From: JBBQUP01 sp038212305
GTDB lineage: Bacteria; Bacteroidota; Bacteroidia; Bacteroidales; Marinilabiliaceae
Assembly (NCBI GenBank): GCA_038212305.1
Contig: JBBQUP010000093.1
Coordinates: 1 to 13,057, forward strand
Length of the DNA stretch: 13,057 nucleotides
Direction of reading: 5' to 3'
Of this stretch, positions 1 through 7,178 are shown in pieces. Position numbers and translations under genes: made by a program. The notes beneath the pieces are model-generated. The model saw only the letters and a program-made list of their open reading frames with translations, ran no database searches and was not told the origin of the DNA. Every line of letters begins with the position of its first letter. Position 1 is the first letter of the stretch.

Positions 1-117
1 ATTGCAGCGTTTGATTCCATTGTAAGCCAAACAAGAGAAATAATCCGCCCCGGCAGAAAGAACGAGAGAAAAAAACGCCCAAAGAAACTCTACTATATGA
101 ATTACAAACCATTATAG
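1..117 (+). CDS. C-terminal fragment of a probable transposase
   Basis: Frame 1 is open from the first base to a TAG at 115-117 and gives 38 residues ending NERKKRPKKLYYMNYKPL. The segment is strongly basic, with an IIRPGRKNERKKRPKK core. From memory, RPxRxxxRxxRPK-type tails close many IS4-type DDE transposases of Bacteroidota. The catalytic part lies outside the window, so I cannot confirm DDE residues. A short sequence at 118-135 could be the element's end. Alternatives are any other protein with a basic tail. That an upstream coding frame ends here is likely; that it is a transposase is a weaker inference. Confidence 0.42.
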   Translation: MAAFDSIVSQTREIIRPGRKNERKKRPKKLYYMNYKPL

Positions 118-135
118 CTTAAGTCAACGACATTG
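118..135. repeat. possible terminal sequence of the left-hand insertion sequence
   Basis: Directly after the stop of the transposase-like tail comes CTTAAGTCAACGACATTG. Its reverse complement begins CAATGTCGTTGACTTAAG, which to my recollection resembles terminal inverted repeats of some IS4-type elements. The partner repeat is outside the window, and no target-site duplication can be tested. The 51 bases between here and the next start codon hold no clear promoter. Confidence 0.22.
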
Positions 136-186
136 AATCACATATTACAATTTCAGACTAAATTGCAGTTAAAATTCTTTTAAGAC

Positions 187-1314
187 ATGAATGATACTTC
201 TCCCCATCCATATACACTCGATAGAGTTGTTCGAATGGTAATTTCAACAATATCAATTATTGGCATATTATTTTTAATTAAATACCTAAGCAGTGTACTA
301 ATACCATTTTTTATTGCTGTTTTCATAGTTTATTTACTTAATCCATTGGTATTGTTTTTTCAAAACCGAATGCGAATCCGTAAACGAATCCTTGCTGTAT
401 TAATTACGCTAATATTACTTGTTGGCAGTTTAATTATTTTATCCATGTTGCTTATTCCGCAATTCATTAATGAGATGATTCGGATGGCCAACCTTATACA
501 CGCTTATATTACCCAAGTAGATTACAAAACCTTACTTCCTGGCAAAATAGATCTTTACTTGAAAGACTTTTTGGAAAAAAATGAAATTGAAAAATACTTT
601 AATCCCGAAAATGTGACTTTAATATTTAGAAAAGCATCGGAACATATATGGAGCTTTGTTACTGGTTCATTTCATTTTTTATCAGCAATTTTGGGTTTAA
701 TGATCATATTTTTATATGTTAGCTTTTTGCTTGTTGATTTTAATTCGATTGATGACAACTGGCCTAATTTAATACCAGAAAAACACCGATCGCTTGCTAA
801 AGAAATTGTAAATGACCTAAAAGAAGGCATGGACACTTATTTTAGGGCACAAGGACTAATAGCACTAATTGTTGGGGTTTTATTCTCGATTGGATTTTCA
901 ATAATTGGCTTACCGCTGGCTATTATGATTGGTATGTTTATTGGATTTTTGAATTTAGTACCTTATTTGCAATTGGCAGGTCTTATCCCAGCCTTACTAT
1001 TAGCATTGTTAAAAGCTCTTGAAACGGGTCATACTTTTTGGCACGAAGCTTTATTGGTTATAATTGTAGTATCAGTTGTTCAATTAATTCAAGATTTATA
1101 CTTAACACCTAAAATAATGGGAAAAGCCTATGGCCTCAATCCGGCTATGATACTCTTATCATTATCAATTTGGGGATCTCTATTAGGATTTATTGGACTA
1201 CTATTGGCATTGCCTCTAACTACAATTGTCATATCGTACTACAAAAGATTTGTACTACATGAAGCAAAAATTATTCAGACTGAGTCGAATACAGAGCCTA
1301 AATTGGGATTGTAA
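187..1314 (+). CDS. AI-2E family transporter (PerM/YdiK, UPF0118)
   Basis: This is a 375-residue polytopic inner-membrane protein of the AI-2E/PerM family (PF01594). Hydrophobic segments lie at about 16-36, 39-58, 68-91, 160-185, 223-270 (two passes), 286-303 and 315-352. A hydrophilic domain at about 92-158 sits between segments three and four. Family signatures are visible: YFRAQGLIALIVG near 218, GLPLAIMIGMFIGFLNLVPY at 241-260, and GKAYGLNPAMILLSLSIWG at 312-330 followed by a GLLLALPL stretch. Length is normal. Family members have been tied to autoinducer-2 export or to Na+/H+ antiport, so the substrate cannot be read from sequence. The first ATG is used; an internal Met at 17 would still keep all membrane segments. 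It is convergent with the GIN lipoprotein gene, and no hairpin terminator is convincing in the 87 bases between them. Confidence 0.9.
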   Translation: MNDTSPHPYTLDRVVRMVISTISIIGILFLIKYLSSVLIPFFIAVFIVYLLNPLVLFFQNRMRIRKRILAVLITLILLVGSLIILSMLLIPQFINEMIRMANLIHAYITQVDYKTLLPGKIDLYLKDFLEKNEIEKYFNPENVTLIFRKASEHIWSFVTGSFHFLSAILGLMIIFLYVSFLLVDFNSIDDNWPNLIPEKHRSLAKEIVNDLKEGMDTYFRAQGLIALIVGVLFSIGFSIIGLPLAIMIGMFIGFLNLVPYLQLAGLIPALLLALLKALETGHTFWHEALLVIIVVSVVQLIQDLYLTPKIMGKAYGLNPAMILLSLSIWGSLLGFIGLLLALPLTTIVISYYKRFVLHEAKIIQTESNTEPKLGL

Positions 1315-1401
1315 ATTTATGGGGAGACTAAAAAACTTACAAATTTTAATTGTGATAAGGGAAATCAAAAAAATAGGATGATCATTTATCTGATTTGAAG
1401 A

Positions 1402-2172
1402 CTATTCATCATCATTTACAAGTTTACCAATGCCTCCAATGTTTGAGTAAACATTCTTTGGATGTCCACGATAACTAACAAAACCTGCACCAGCAATATT
1501 AACATGTAAATCGTCGGTTACAAAAACTTTGGCATTTCCAGCACCTTCCATATTAATCTTCATGGTTGATGTAATTAAATTTTCAGCATTGAAATGAACT
1601 GCACCAGGAAAATCAAATTCTACATATGGAACTTTTCCTTCAAGTTTTAATGTTACTGCTCCGGGACATACACCAAATAAAGCAGATTTACCATTACAAT
1701 CTAACTCAATTTTTGCAGCTCCAATGGCATCCAACTTTAAACTATCGAAGTGAATTGTATTTGAACACGTTAGGGTGTTCTTTCCTATAATTTCAATTGC
1801 CCGAAGATTGGTATAATTTATTACTACTTTTATTGCTCTAAAACTTTTCAATCGCCTATTTTCAGGCTGACTAACAACCAATTGATTGTTAGCAACTTCG
1901 CTGTAAATATATTCATGCAAATTTGAATCAGCATCAACAATTATCGAATTGCTATCGGATTTCACTAATTCTATCTCAAAATCTCCTCGAACCGATATTT
2001 TATTAAACTGATCGACAGAACAATTTACTACTTTGTATTCACGATTACCTTTTAAACTCTCTTGATCGGTGCTAATAGTGCATCCACTCAAAAGAGTTAG
2101 GAATAATGCTGTTAGTAATATGGCTCTGACTGGTTTCATTACTTTGTATTTGGGGTGATTAAGAGATCGCAT
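1402..2172 (-). CDS. GIN-domain (DUF2807) lipoprotein
   Basis: The protein has 256 residues from the first ATG, or 245 from Met12. The second start puts a classic lipoprotein signal at the N-terminus: MKPVRAILLTALFLTLLSGC, with the lipobox cysteine at residue 31 of the long form. I favour Met12, because the eleven extra residues are polar and precede the signal. The mature part opens with SVDQFNKISVRGDFEIEL and then shows repeated beta-strand turns rich in Gly-Ala (IGAAKIEL, PGAVTLKL, GAGNAKVF, GAGFVSYRG). It ends in SNIGGIGKLV. This is the head GIN-domain (PF10988) pattern, a right-handed beta structure common in Bacteroidota secreted proteins. Its biochemical role is unknown. It has its own promoter at 2236-2266, so it need not depend on the gene upstream. 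Confidence 0.88.
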   Translation of the reverse strand: MRSLNHPKYKVMKPVRAILLTALFLTLLSGCTISTDQESLKGNREYKVVNCSVDQFNKISVRGDFEIELVKSDSNSIIVDADSNLHEYIYSEVANNQLVVSQPENRRLKSFRAIKVVINYTNLRAIEIIGKNTLTCSNTIHFDSLKLDAIGAAKIELDCNGKSALFGVCPGAVTLKLEGKVPYVEFDFPGAVHFNAENLITSTMKINMEGAGNAKVFVTDDLHVNIAGAGFVSYRGHPKNVYSNIGGIGKLVNDDE

Positions 2173-2235
2173 TTCAAAAACTAAATGATGATTTTTTATT
2201 TATATTATTCTTGTAAGTGTTTAAAAATTTGTCGA

Positions 2236-2266
2236 CAAATATAAAGTAAAAGTACTGGTGAACAAG
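2236..2266 (-). promoter_or_regulatory. Bacteroidota-type promoter of the GIN lipoprotein gene
   Basis: Read on the minus strand, CTTG (2263-2266) is followed after exactly 19 bases by TATATTTG (2236-2243). The second box is a perfect match to the Bacteroidota -7 consensus TAnnTTTG. The first is one base from the -33 TTTG. Transcription would start near 2229, about 57 bases before the long start codon and about 90 before Met12. The promoter begins 30 bases past the stop of the upstream Trp-Met repeat gene. Confidence 0.65.
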
Positions 2267-2295
2267 GATTTCAAAAAAACATTTTGATTCAAATA

Positions 2296-2952
2296 TTAAT
2301 TTAATGAAACTGATTTATTTGAATTTGAATTTGAATTTGAAAGATTCATCATCCATGATTCAACCAGAATAGGTTCTTCTATGCTTTTGCTATCACTAAG
2401 TGTTAGCGTTTTGTTGATCTCTAGTTTTACCATCCATGGCTCTAAAGCAACAGGATTCTCATCTATCCAGAAATTTAAATCAAGATCGGCCAATGAAGTC
2501 ATCCAATCTTCAACAGGTAATAATTCTTTTGAAGCCGTAAAATTGGCAATTTCGTTCATCCAAGGCTCTAAAGCTATTGTAGGCTCATTGTAGTTTGTAT
2601 GTGCAAATTCATTAACGATATTCGATATCCATGACTCAACTGGCACAGAAGCTTCATTGAGTTCGGTATTTGAAACATTAGCTATATCATTCATCCATGC
2701 TTCTAATTCAAATCTACTTTCGGAAGAAATGAATACCGAATTTTCAGCTGCTTTTTCAACAGGAACAACAGTTTCTGCCTTTACAGTTGTACTTCTATTT
2801 ACTGCCGAAAAATCATTTGAAGCAACTCTGTTATTAGATGAAATTCGGATTAAACTTGCAGTGAATAAAAATAGACAAGCTACTGCAGAAAAAACCAAAA
2901 CTGCATTTACAAATCGGTATTGACTGGCGGGGTGGTTAGCATGTGTTTTCAT
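2296..2952 (-). CDS. membrane-anchored Trp-Met repeat protein, function unknown
   Basis: I do not recognise a characterised family. The 218 residues begin with a short polar stretch (1-13). One hydrophobic segment follows (about 14-36, FVNAVLVFSAVACLFLFTAS), which would act as an anchor or uncleaved signal. A Ser/Thr/Val-rich linker leads to about residue 80. Six repeats of the form (L/V)-E-x-W-(M/I)-x-x-(I/L) follow, with Trp at 86, 108, 131, 150, 173 and 200. A degenerate seventh, LNFWID, has Trp162. Spacing is 19-27 residues. Each repeat is preceded by an acidic, beta-prone stretch such as EPTIALEPWM or ENPVALEPWM. The C-terminus is a Ser-Asn run from a hexanucleotide repeat. I recall similar WM-repeat proteins in other Bacteroidota, always unannotated. 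The anchor suggests most of the chain is periplasmic. The ATG start has no clear Shine-Dalgarno, which is usual in this phylum. Confidence 0.8.
   Translation of the reverse strand: MKTHANHPASQYRFVNAVLVFSAVACLFLFTASLIRISSNNRVASNDFSAVNRSTTVKAETVVPVEKAAENSVFISSESRFELEAWMNDIANVSNTELNEASVPVESWISNIVNEFAHTNYNEPTIALEPWMNEIANFTASKELLPVEDWMTSLADLDLNFWIDENPVALEPWMVKLEINKTLTLSDSKSIEEPILVESWMMNLSNSNSNSNKSVSLN
2318..2341 (-). repeat. hexanucleotide tandem repeat, four copies of TTTGAA
   Basis: Four perfect copies of TTTGAA lie on the plus strand. On the coding strand they give alternating TCA and AAT codons, hence the Ser-Asn-Ser-Asn tail near residues 205-212. Because the unit is six bases, gain or loss of copies would change tail length without shifting the frame. 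Confidence 0.85.
2338..2712 (-). repeat. region encoding six E-x-W-M repeats
   Basis: Codons 81-205 of the unknown membrane protein hold LEAWMNDI, VESWISNI, LEPWMNEI, VEDWMTSL, LEPWMVKL and VESWMMNL. On the plus strand several units still share long DNA identity. For example, CATCCATGGCTCTAAAGC and CATCCAAGGCTCTAAAGC, from repeats five and three, differ at one base. That points to internal duplication rather than chance similarity. Confidence 0.7.
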
Positions 2953-3119
2953 GATATAAGATTTTAAAAATAATACTGAAAGATTCGATAAATTGGTAAG
3001 TCGTATTTAAACAGTATTACCATTTCAATCGTATCAGACATCTATCAGCATTCATGCCACAACCAACAATAAACTAAATATCAGTATTTTAAACACGGAA
3101 AACACTATGGAATTATCCC

Positions 3120-3167
3120 ATATAACATCAAAGGCTGTCCGAAAACGGACAGCCTTTGATGTTATAT
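3120..3167 (-). terminator. perfect 22-bp hairpin downstream of mdh
   Basis: The arms 3120-3141 and 3146-3167 are exact reverse complements over 22 bases, separated by a four-base loop (AAAA on plus, TTTT on minus). The GC core is GGCTGTCCG/CGGACAGCC. It starts 13 bases past the mdh stop, so termination of mdh is the likely role. No uninterrupted T-run follows on the minus strand; only the U-rich outer stem TTTGATGTTATAT does. This differs from a textbook intrinsic terminator. The 228 bases between mdh and the next gene hold nothing else I can name. Confidence 0.7.
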
Positions 3168-3180
3168 TAAAAAAACCTAC

Positions 3181-4110
3181 TTATTTAAGGTTGTCAACCA
3201 CATTCATAACCTCTTTAACGTGCTTACGGCTAACTTGTAAAAGCTCCATTTCAGTATCAGTCAGTTTTAGTTCCAACACCTTCTCTACTCCATTTTTACC
3301 TAAAATAACAGGAACTCCCAAATAGCAATCATCGATGCCATATTCGCCCTCTAGCTTAATGCAAACAGGAAATACACGTCGTTGATCTTTAACTATGGCC
3401 TCAACCATCTGAGCAGCCGCAGCACCTGGCGCATACCAAGCTGATGTGCCCATTAATTTAACCAACTCACCGCCACCAAATTTAGTACGTTCGATGATGT
3501 CGTTTAATTTTTGTTCTTCAATAAGATCGGTTATAGGAATACCAGCAACTGTTGTATATCTTGGAAGTGGAACCATTGTATCGCCATGCCCTCCCATTAA
3601 TATGGCATGAATATCTTTAGTTGAAACATTTAGCTCTTCTGATAAAAATGCACGATAACGTGCAGTATCTAAAATTCCAGCCATACCAATTACTTTGGTT
3701 CGTGGAAAACCTGATGTTAAATGAGCTTGATAAGTCATAACATCCAAAGGGTTTGAAACAATTACCAACACAGCATTGGGCGAATACTTCACAATATTTT
3801 CGGTCACTGACTTAACAATACCTGCATTTGTGCCAATTAAATCATCGCGACTCATTCCCGGTTTACGAGGCAATCCAGATGTAATAACCACAACATCAGA
3901 TCCCGCAGTTTTAGAATAATCGTTGGTTACACCAATAGTACGTGTATCGTACATATTAATAGGCGATTTCTGAAAGATGTCTAACGCTTTCCCTTCAGCA
4001 ACACCTTCTTTAATATCCACCAAAACAACTTCATTTACAATTTCCCGATAAGATAATACATCAGCACAAGTAGCACCAACATTACCAGCTCCAACAACAG
4101 TGACTTTCAT
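3181..4110 (-). CDS. mdh: malate dehydrogenase, LDH-like type
   Basis: This enzyme interconverts (S)-malate and oxaloacetate with NAD(H) in the cytoplasm, linking the TCA branch to fermentative or anaplerotic carbon flow. The 309-residue length is that of LDH-like MDHs. The Rossmann motif GAGNVG is at 7-12, and Asp32 at the end of the second strand favours NAD over NADP. The mobile-loop motif GLPRKPGMSRDDL carries Arg82 and Arg88. Arg82 marks malate rather than lactate specificity, since LDH has Gln there. VSNPLD is at 118-123, the catalytic Asp148/Arg151 pair in LDTAR, and proton-acceptor His175 in GGHGDTMVPL. The start is immediately before the first strand, leaving no room for a different one. 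It appears to be transcribed alone, from the promoter at 4229-4260 to the hairpin at 3120-3167. Confidence 0.96.
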   Translation of the reverse strand: MKVTVVGAGNVGATCADVLSYREIVNEVVLVDIKEGVAEGKALDIFQKSPINMYDTRTIGVTNDYSKTAGSDVVVITSGLPRKPGMSRDDLIGTNAGIVKSVTENIVKYSPNAVLVIVSNPLDVMTYQAHLTSGFPRTKVIGMAGILDTARYRAFLSEELNVSTKDIHAILMGGHGDTMVPLPRYTTVAGIPITDLIEEQKLNDIIERTKFGGGELVKLMGTSAWYAPGAAAAQMVEAIVKDQRRVFPVCIKLEGEYGIDDCYLGVPVILGKNGVEKVLELKLTDTEMELLQVSRKHVKEVMNVVDNLK

Positions 4111-4228
4111 ATATTTTTATATATTTTTTATTTCCATATTTTAAGTAAAGCCTTCCTAAATTTTATTGAGGAAAATTCCGCGCAGAAATTAAGTAAAAAA
4201 AGGCTCTCATTCAGCAATTATGAAGTAA

Positions 4229-4260
4229 CAAAAGTAAAAAAGTTAATCGAAACGACTAAA
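4229..4260 (-). promoter_or_regulatory. probable promoter of mdh
   Basis: On the minus strand TTTA (4257-4260) is followed after 20 bases by TACTTTTG (4229-4236), a full match to TAnnTTTG. The -33 box is one base from TTTG. The implied leader before the mdh ATG is about 110 bases and AT-rich. The promoter lies in the 183-base gap between adaptor B and mdh, so mdh is probably not read from the efflux operon. Confidence 0.55.
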
Positions 4261-4293
4261 CTAAAAAACCAAAAAATAGTTAAATATATACTT

Positions 4294-5541
4294 TTATGGC
4301 ATTGTTAAAAATACTTTATCTCCTTTGTTAATCCCTGAAACCACACGAAAAAATCGATCATTTTCACCTTGCACCTTAACTGATTGCTTCACAATGTCTC
4401 CTGATGACTTGATATAAACATATTTTACTGAATCTTGTTCAAAAACGGCTTGACGTGGTACAACTAGCGCTTTATCCCAGCTACTGGTAATAATCTTGTT
4501 TGATGTTGACATTCCCGGCAGCAAAACGCTTGTAGTGTCATAGCTTAAACTCACAACCACCTTATAACCATTCATTTGAGTACCTGGCATCTCCTGCCCC
4601 ATTGCAGCTATATTCTTAATTGAGCCTTTAAACAGCTTATTCGAAAGTGCATCTACTTTTACTCTCACATCTTGTCCAATTGACACTCTTGTGATATCAA
4701 TTTCCTTGACAAATACCTCTGACACCAATGAATTTAAGTCGGGTAGGCTTGCGATAACAGGCATAAATCGGCCAACATCATCACCCACACGAATTTTTTT
4801 ACCTCTCCACGTTTTTGCATACATCACTATTCCCCAAGAAGGAGCCATAATCTTAATCCCCTTTTTCAATGAGATCAACAAATCTCTTATTGTTTGATTC
4901 TTATCCATGTCGTCTTGCTGACGTTCTAGTTGAGTTATAAAACGTCTTTTCGACTTATCGTAGTTTCGATCTTTCAAATCACAGAAGCGTGAAGCTTTAT
5001 CTACTTCAATTTGAGCCTGACGCTGATAAGCTTTCGATTCAAATGTCGACTGATCGAGCTTGAGTTGGCTATCAATCAATTTATCTTTTGCCATTTGAAT
5101 CTCATTTCGCATGTTCGATAAATTGACACCACTATCAAGGCGAATCTCTTGAATTTGGTCTCTGGTTGCTTTTAAACGCTCATCCATCCTTTTTAACTCG
5201 TCTTCAACTCTCGATGGATCAAGCGTTGCGACATAATCGCCCTTATTAACTCTTGTACCTTCGGGAACTAAATCAGTAATTTTCATATTCCATACTCGTA
5301 TTTGATCACTAAACAGTTCTTCAGGAATTGAGATATCTGATGAATTTGCGGCTTGAAGTTCTCCATCAACATCTATATAGGTTTGAAACAACATCTCTTC
5401 GCAAACACCCACATCTTGCTTTTTATCATCACTTAGAATTAGGTATAATCCAACAATCAAAAGCAGTGCTATCGAACTAATAGCCACTATTTTTTGAAGT
5501 TTAGGCCACTCCTTTATATTTTTAATGCGTTTTTGTAGCAT
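4294..5541 (-). CDS. periplasmic adaptor (HlyD/MacA-like), adaptor B
   Basis: This 415-residue membrane-fusion protein would bridge an inner-membrane transporter and the TolC-like channel. A single N-terminal membrane segment lies at about 18-37. The first lipoyl half follows (MKITDLVPEGTRVNKGDYVATLD, 86-108), then a long helical hairpin (about 110-225). The second lipoyl half is KIMAPSWGIVMYAKTWRGKK (230-249). A beta-barrel opens with LPDLNSLVSEVFVKEIDI, and a membrane-proximal domain closes the chain. It is plainly a paralogue of the first gene of the operon: both share ITxLxxEGTxV, NLSNxR, GxKIxVG and LPDLNSxVSxxxVxExDI. It starts 41 bases after the TolC-like gene and is last in the operon. 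Why one pump should have two adaptors is not evident from sequence. Confidence 0.9.
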   Translation of the reverse strand: MLQKRIKNIKEWPKLQKIVAISSIALLLIVGLYLILSDDKKQDVGVCEEMLFQTYIDVDGELQAANSSDISIPEELFSDQIRVWNMKITDLVPEGTRVNKGDYVATLDPSRVEDELKRMDERLKATRDQIQEIRLDSGVNLSNMRNEIQMAKDKLIDSQLKLDQSTFESKAYQRQAQIEVDKASRFCDLKDRNYDKSKRRFITQLERQQDDMDKNQTIRDLLISLKKGIKIMAPSWGIVMYAKTWRGKKIRVGDDVGRFMPVIASLPDLNSLVSEVFVKEIDITRVSIGQDVRVKVDALSNKLFKGSIKNIAAMGQEMPGTQMNGYKVVVSLSYDTTSVLLPGMSTSNKIITSSWDKALVVPRQAVFEQDSVKYVYIKSSGDIVKQSVKVQGENDRFFRVVSGINKGDKVFLTMP

Positions 5542-5582
5542 AATTGTACTATGTTATTGTGAAAACTGACTTATTTAACTTT

Positions 5583-7109
5583 TCACTTCTTGTTTAAATC
5601 GAACTGCCATTTATCAGGCCGCTCAAGTGTTTTATCCATTTGATCCATTAACTCAACCCCCTTATTAAAATCGAACAGCGTTAATTTACGAACATTGTAA
5701 TAGGCATTCCAATAGCGTTTTAATGCATCAACATAATTACGTTTAGCAGCATCAACCGAATTACGGGCAGCGTTTAGTTTTAACACATCAACCTTATCAA
5801 TTAAAAAGCGCTGTTTGGTAACTTCAAACCCAAGCTGGGCCACAGTATCGGCTTTAGCTGATATTAAAACTTGATCATCTAAAATATTATACTCCATGAT
5901 TTGCTGAATCACACGTTGTTCAAAATCAATACGCGACTGGCGAAGTCCAACCTCAGTTTCCTGCTGACTAGCTTTAGCCATTTGAATTTGACCATGACGT
6001 TTGCCCCAATCTAAAATGGGTATTGATAAGGTTAACCGACCACTCTGATCTTGATCAAAAGGTTGAGTGTATAATTCATCATAATTGGGAGTTGTTTTGC
6101 TATAACCAACGCGTCCAGACAAGGATGCTCCTAAGGCAGATTTTGATCGAGCAATAGCGACGTTTTGACTTGCCTCCAAATGTTGTTGCTGAAAAGACCA
6201 TACCTGAGAATTATTTTGAACCGCCTTATTTAAAGCATCTTCGACCTTAATTTCATCAACAACAATATTATTTGGAGCTACGCATTCAACTTCCTGACCA
6301 TCAGACAATCCCAAAAAACTAACTAACTGAGACTTAGCTTGCAGTAATGTTTGATTGGATTTCGACAATTCGATTTTCGAATTTAATAATCCCAATTCGA
6401 AATCGAGCAACTCATCACGCGTTACAGTTCCAATATTAAATCGTCCATTAGCAATGCGGTATAATGTATCAGCATTTTGATAATTGGTATTGGCAATTTG
6501 CAAGTTAATTTCAGCAGTAATGCGTCGGAAAAAATAATCAACGGTCTGCATTGCAATATCCTCAACAGAATGGACATAATCTCGCTTAGCCTTCTCGAAT
6601 TTTATAGGCTCAATACGAGCTTCCCAACGGAACTCATTATAACCAGATAGAGGTTGACTAAAACCAATACTAAAAGGCGTTGATGTATTTGACATAATAT
6701 TTTGAGCTATATTGTCGGATCTATTTAAATCAGATGAAATATCCACAGAGCCACCAGTTAAAGAGATGTTTTGTTTAAGAATTAAACCCACAGAAGACTT
6801 TAGTGTTTGGGATCGGATATAAACATCAGCCGAATCTTTCTCCGAATATCGTAATCTAGCCGAATTATCATAAGCAACCGGAGTTGCATTTAAACTTAAT
6901 GCAGGTAATCTATCTGCTTTAAAGCTCCTGAAACTCCAATATCGTGAGAGGTACATATTACGCGATTTAAAGCTAGCCAACGATTGTTGCTGTGCGAGTT
7001 CTATTGCTTGATCGAGGGTTAAAGTCAGGTGGGGCGGCTGAATGTCCTGACTTTTTAACTGTATGGTAAAAACACCAAAATATATTAGAATAAAAAATAG
7101 TTGTTTCAT
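5583..7109 (-). CDS. TolC-family outer membrane efflux protein
   Basis: The protein has 508 residues with a signal peptide at about 1-20 (MKQLFFILIYFGVFTIQLKS). Two outer-membrane-efflux (OEP, PF02321) repeats follow. The first begins at LTLDQAIELAQQQS and runs through the long helices ending near LVSFLGLSDGQEV. The second begins at KVEDALNKAVQNNSQVWSFQ and includes the second beta-barrel part (SGRLTLSIPILDWGKRHGQI). It ends with KLTLFDFNKGVEL. TolC homologues trimerise into an outer-membrane barrel plus periplasmic alpha-tunnel. This one sits between the permease gene (69 bases upstream) and the adaptor B gene (41 bases downstream), all on one strand. The specific substrate is not readable. 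Confidence 0.93.
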   Translation of the reverse strand: MKQLFFILIYFGVFTIQLKSQDIQPPHLTLTLDQAIELAQQQSLASFKSRNMYLSRYWSFRSFKADRLPALSLNATPVAYDNSARLRYSEKDSADVYIRSQTLKSSVGLILKQNISLTGGSVDISSDLNRSDNIAQNIMSNTSTPFSIGFSQPLSGYNEFRWEARIEPIKFEKAKRDYVHSVEDIAMQTVDYFFRRITAEINLQIANTNYQNADTLYRIANGRFNIGTVTRDELLDFELGLLNSKIELSKSNQTLLQAKSQLVSFLGLSDGQEVECVAPNNIVVDEIKVEDALNKAVQNNSQVWSFQQQHLEASQNVAIARSKSALGASLSGRVGYSKTTPNYDELYTQPFDQDQSGRLTLSIPILDWGKRHGQIQMAKASQQETEVGLRQSRIDFEQRVIQQIMEYNILDDQVLISAKADTVAQLGFEVTKQRFLIDKVDVLKLNAARNSVDAAKRNYVDALKRYWNAYYNVRKLTLFDFNKGVELMDQMDKTLERPDKWQFDLNKK

Positions 7110-7130
7110 CTGTTTAATAAATTTAGCATC

Positions 7131-7168
7131 AAGATATGAGTATTAAGTATTAAGATGTGAGTACTAAG
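7131..7168. repeat. two-copy 21-base tandem repeat in the permease-TolC gap
   Basis: AAGATATGAGTATTAAG (7131-7147) is followed four bases later by AAGATGTGAGTACTAAG (7152-7168). The two units match at 15 of 17 bases with a period of 21. It fills much of the 69-base gap between the permease stop and the TolC-like start. No clear hairpin is formed. Confidence 0.6.
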
Positions 7169-7178
7169 AGGGTAAAAT

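Noticed and set aside
1309..1360. TTGTAA and TTACAA arms around the stop of the AI-2E gene as a terminator.
   Set aside because: The arms are only six AT-rich bases, the loop is over 20 bases, and the arm includes the stop codon; not convincing.
2381..2923. Two plus-strand open frames of 70 and 88 codons inside the Trp-Met repeat gene.
   Set aside because: They are antisense to repeated coding DNA; their own repeated peptides mirror the Trp-Met repeat on the other strand.
3107..3325. A 72-codon plus-strand open frame across the hairpin and the end of mdh.
   Set aside because: It overlaps the well-supported C-terminal coding part of mdh on the opposite strand and runs through the perfect hairpin; its composition follows from those features.
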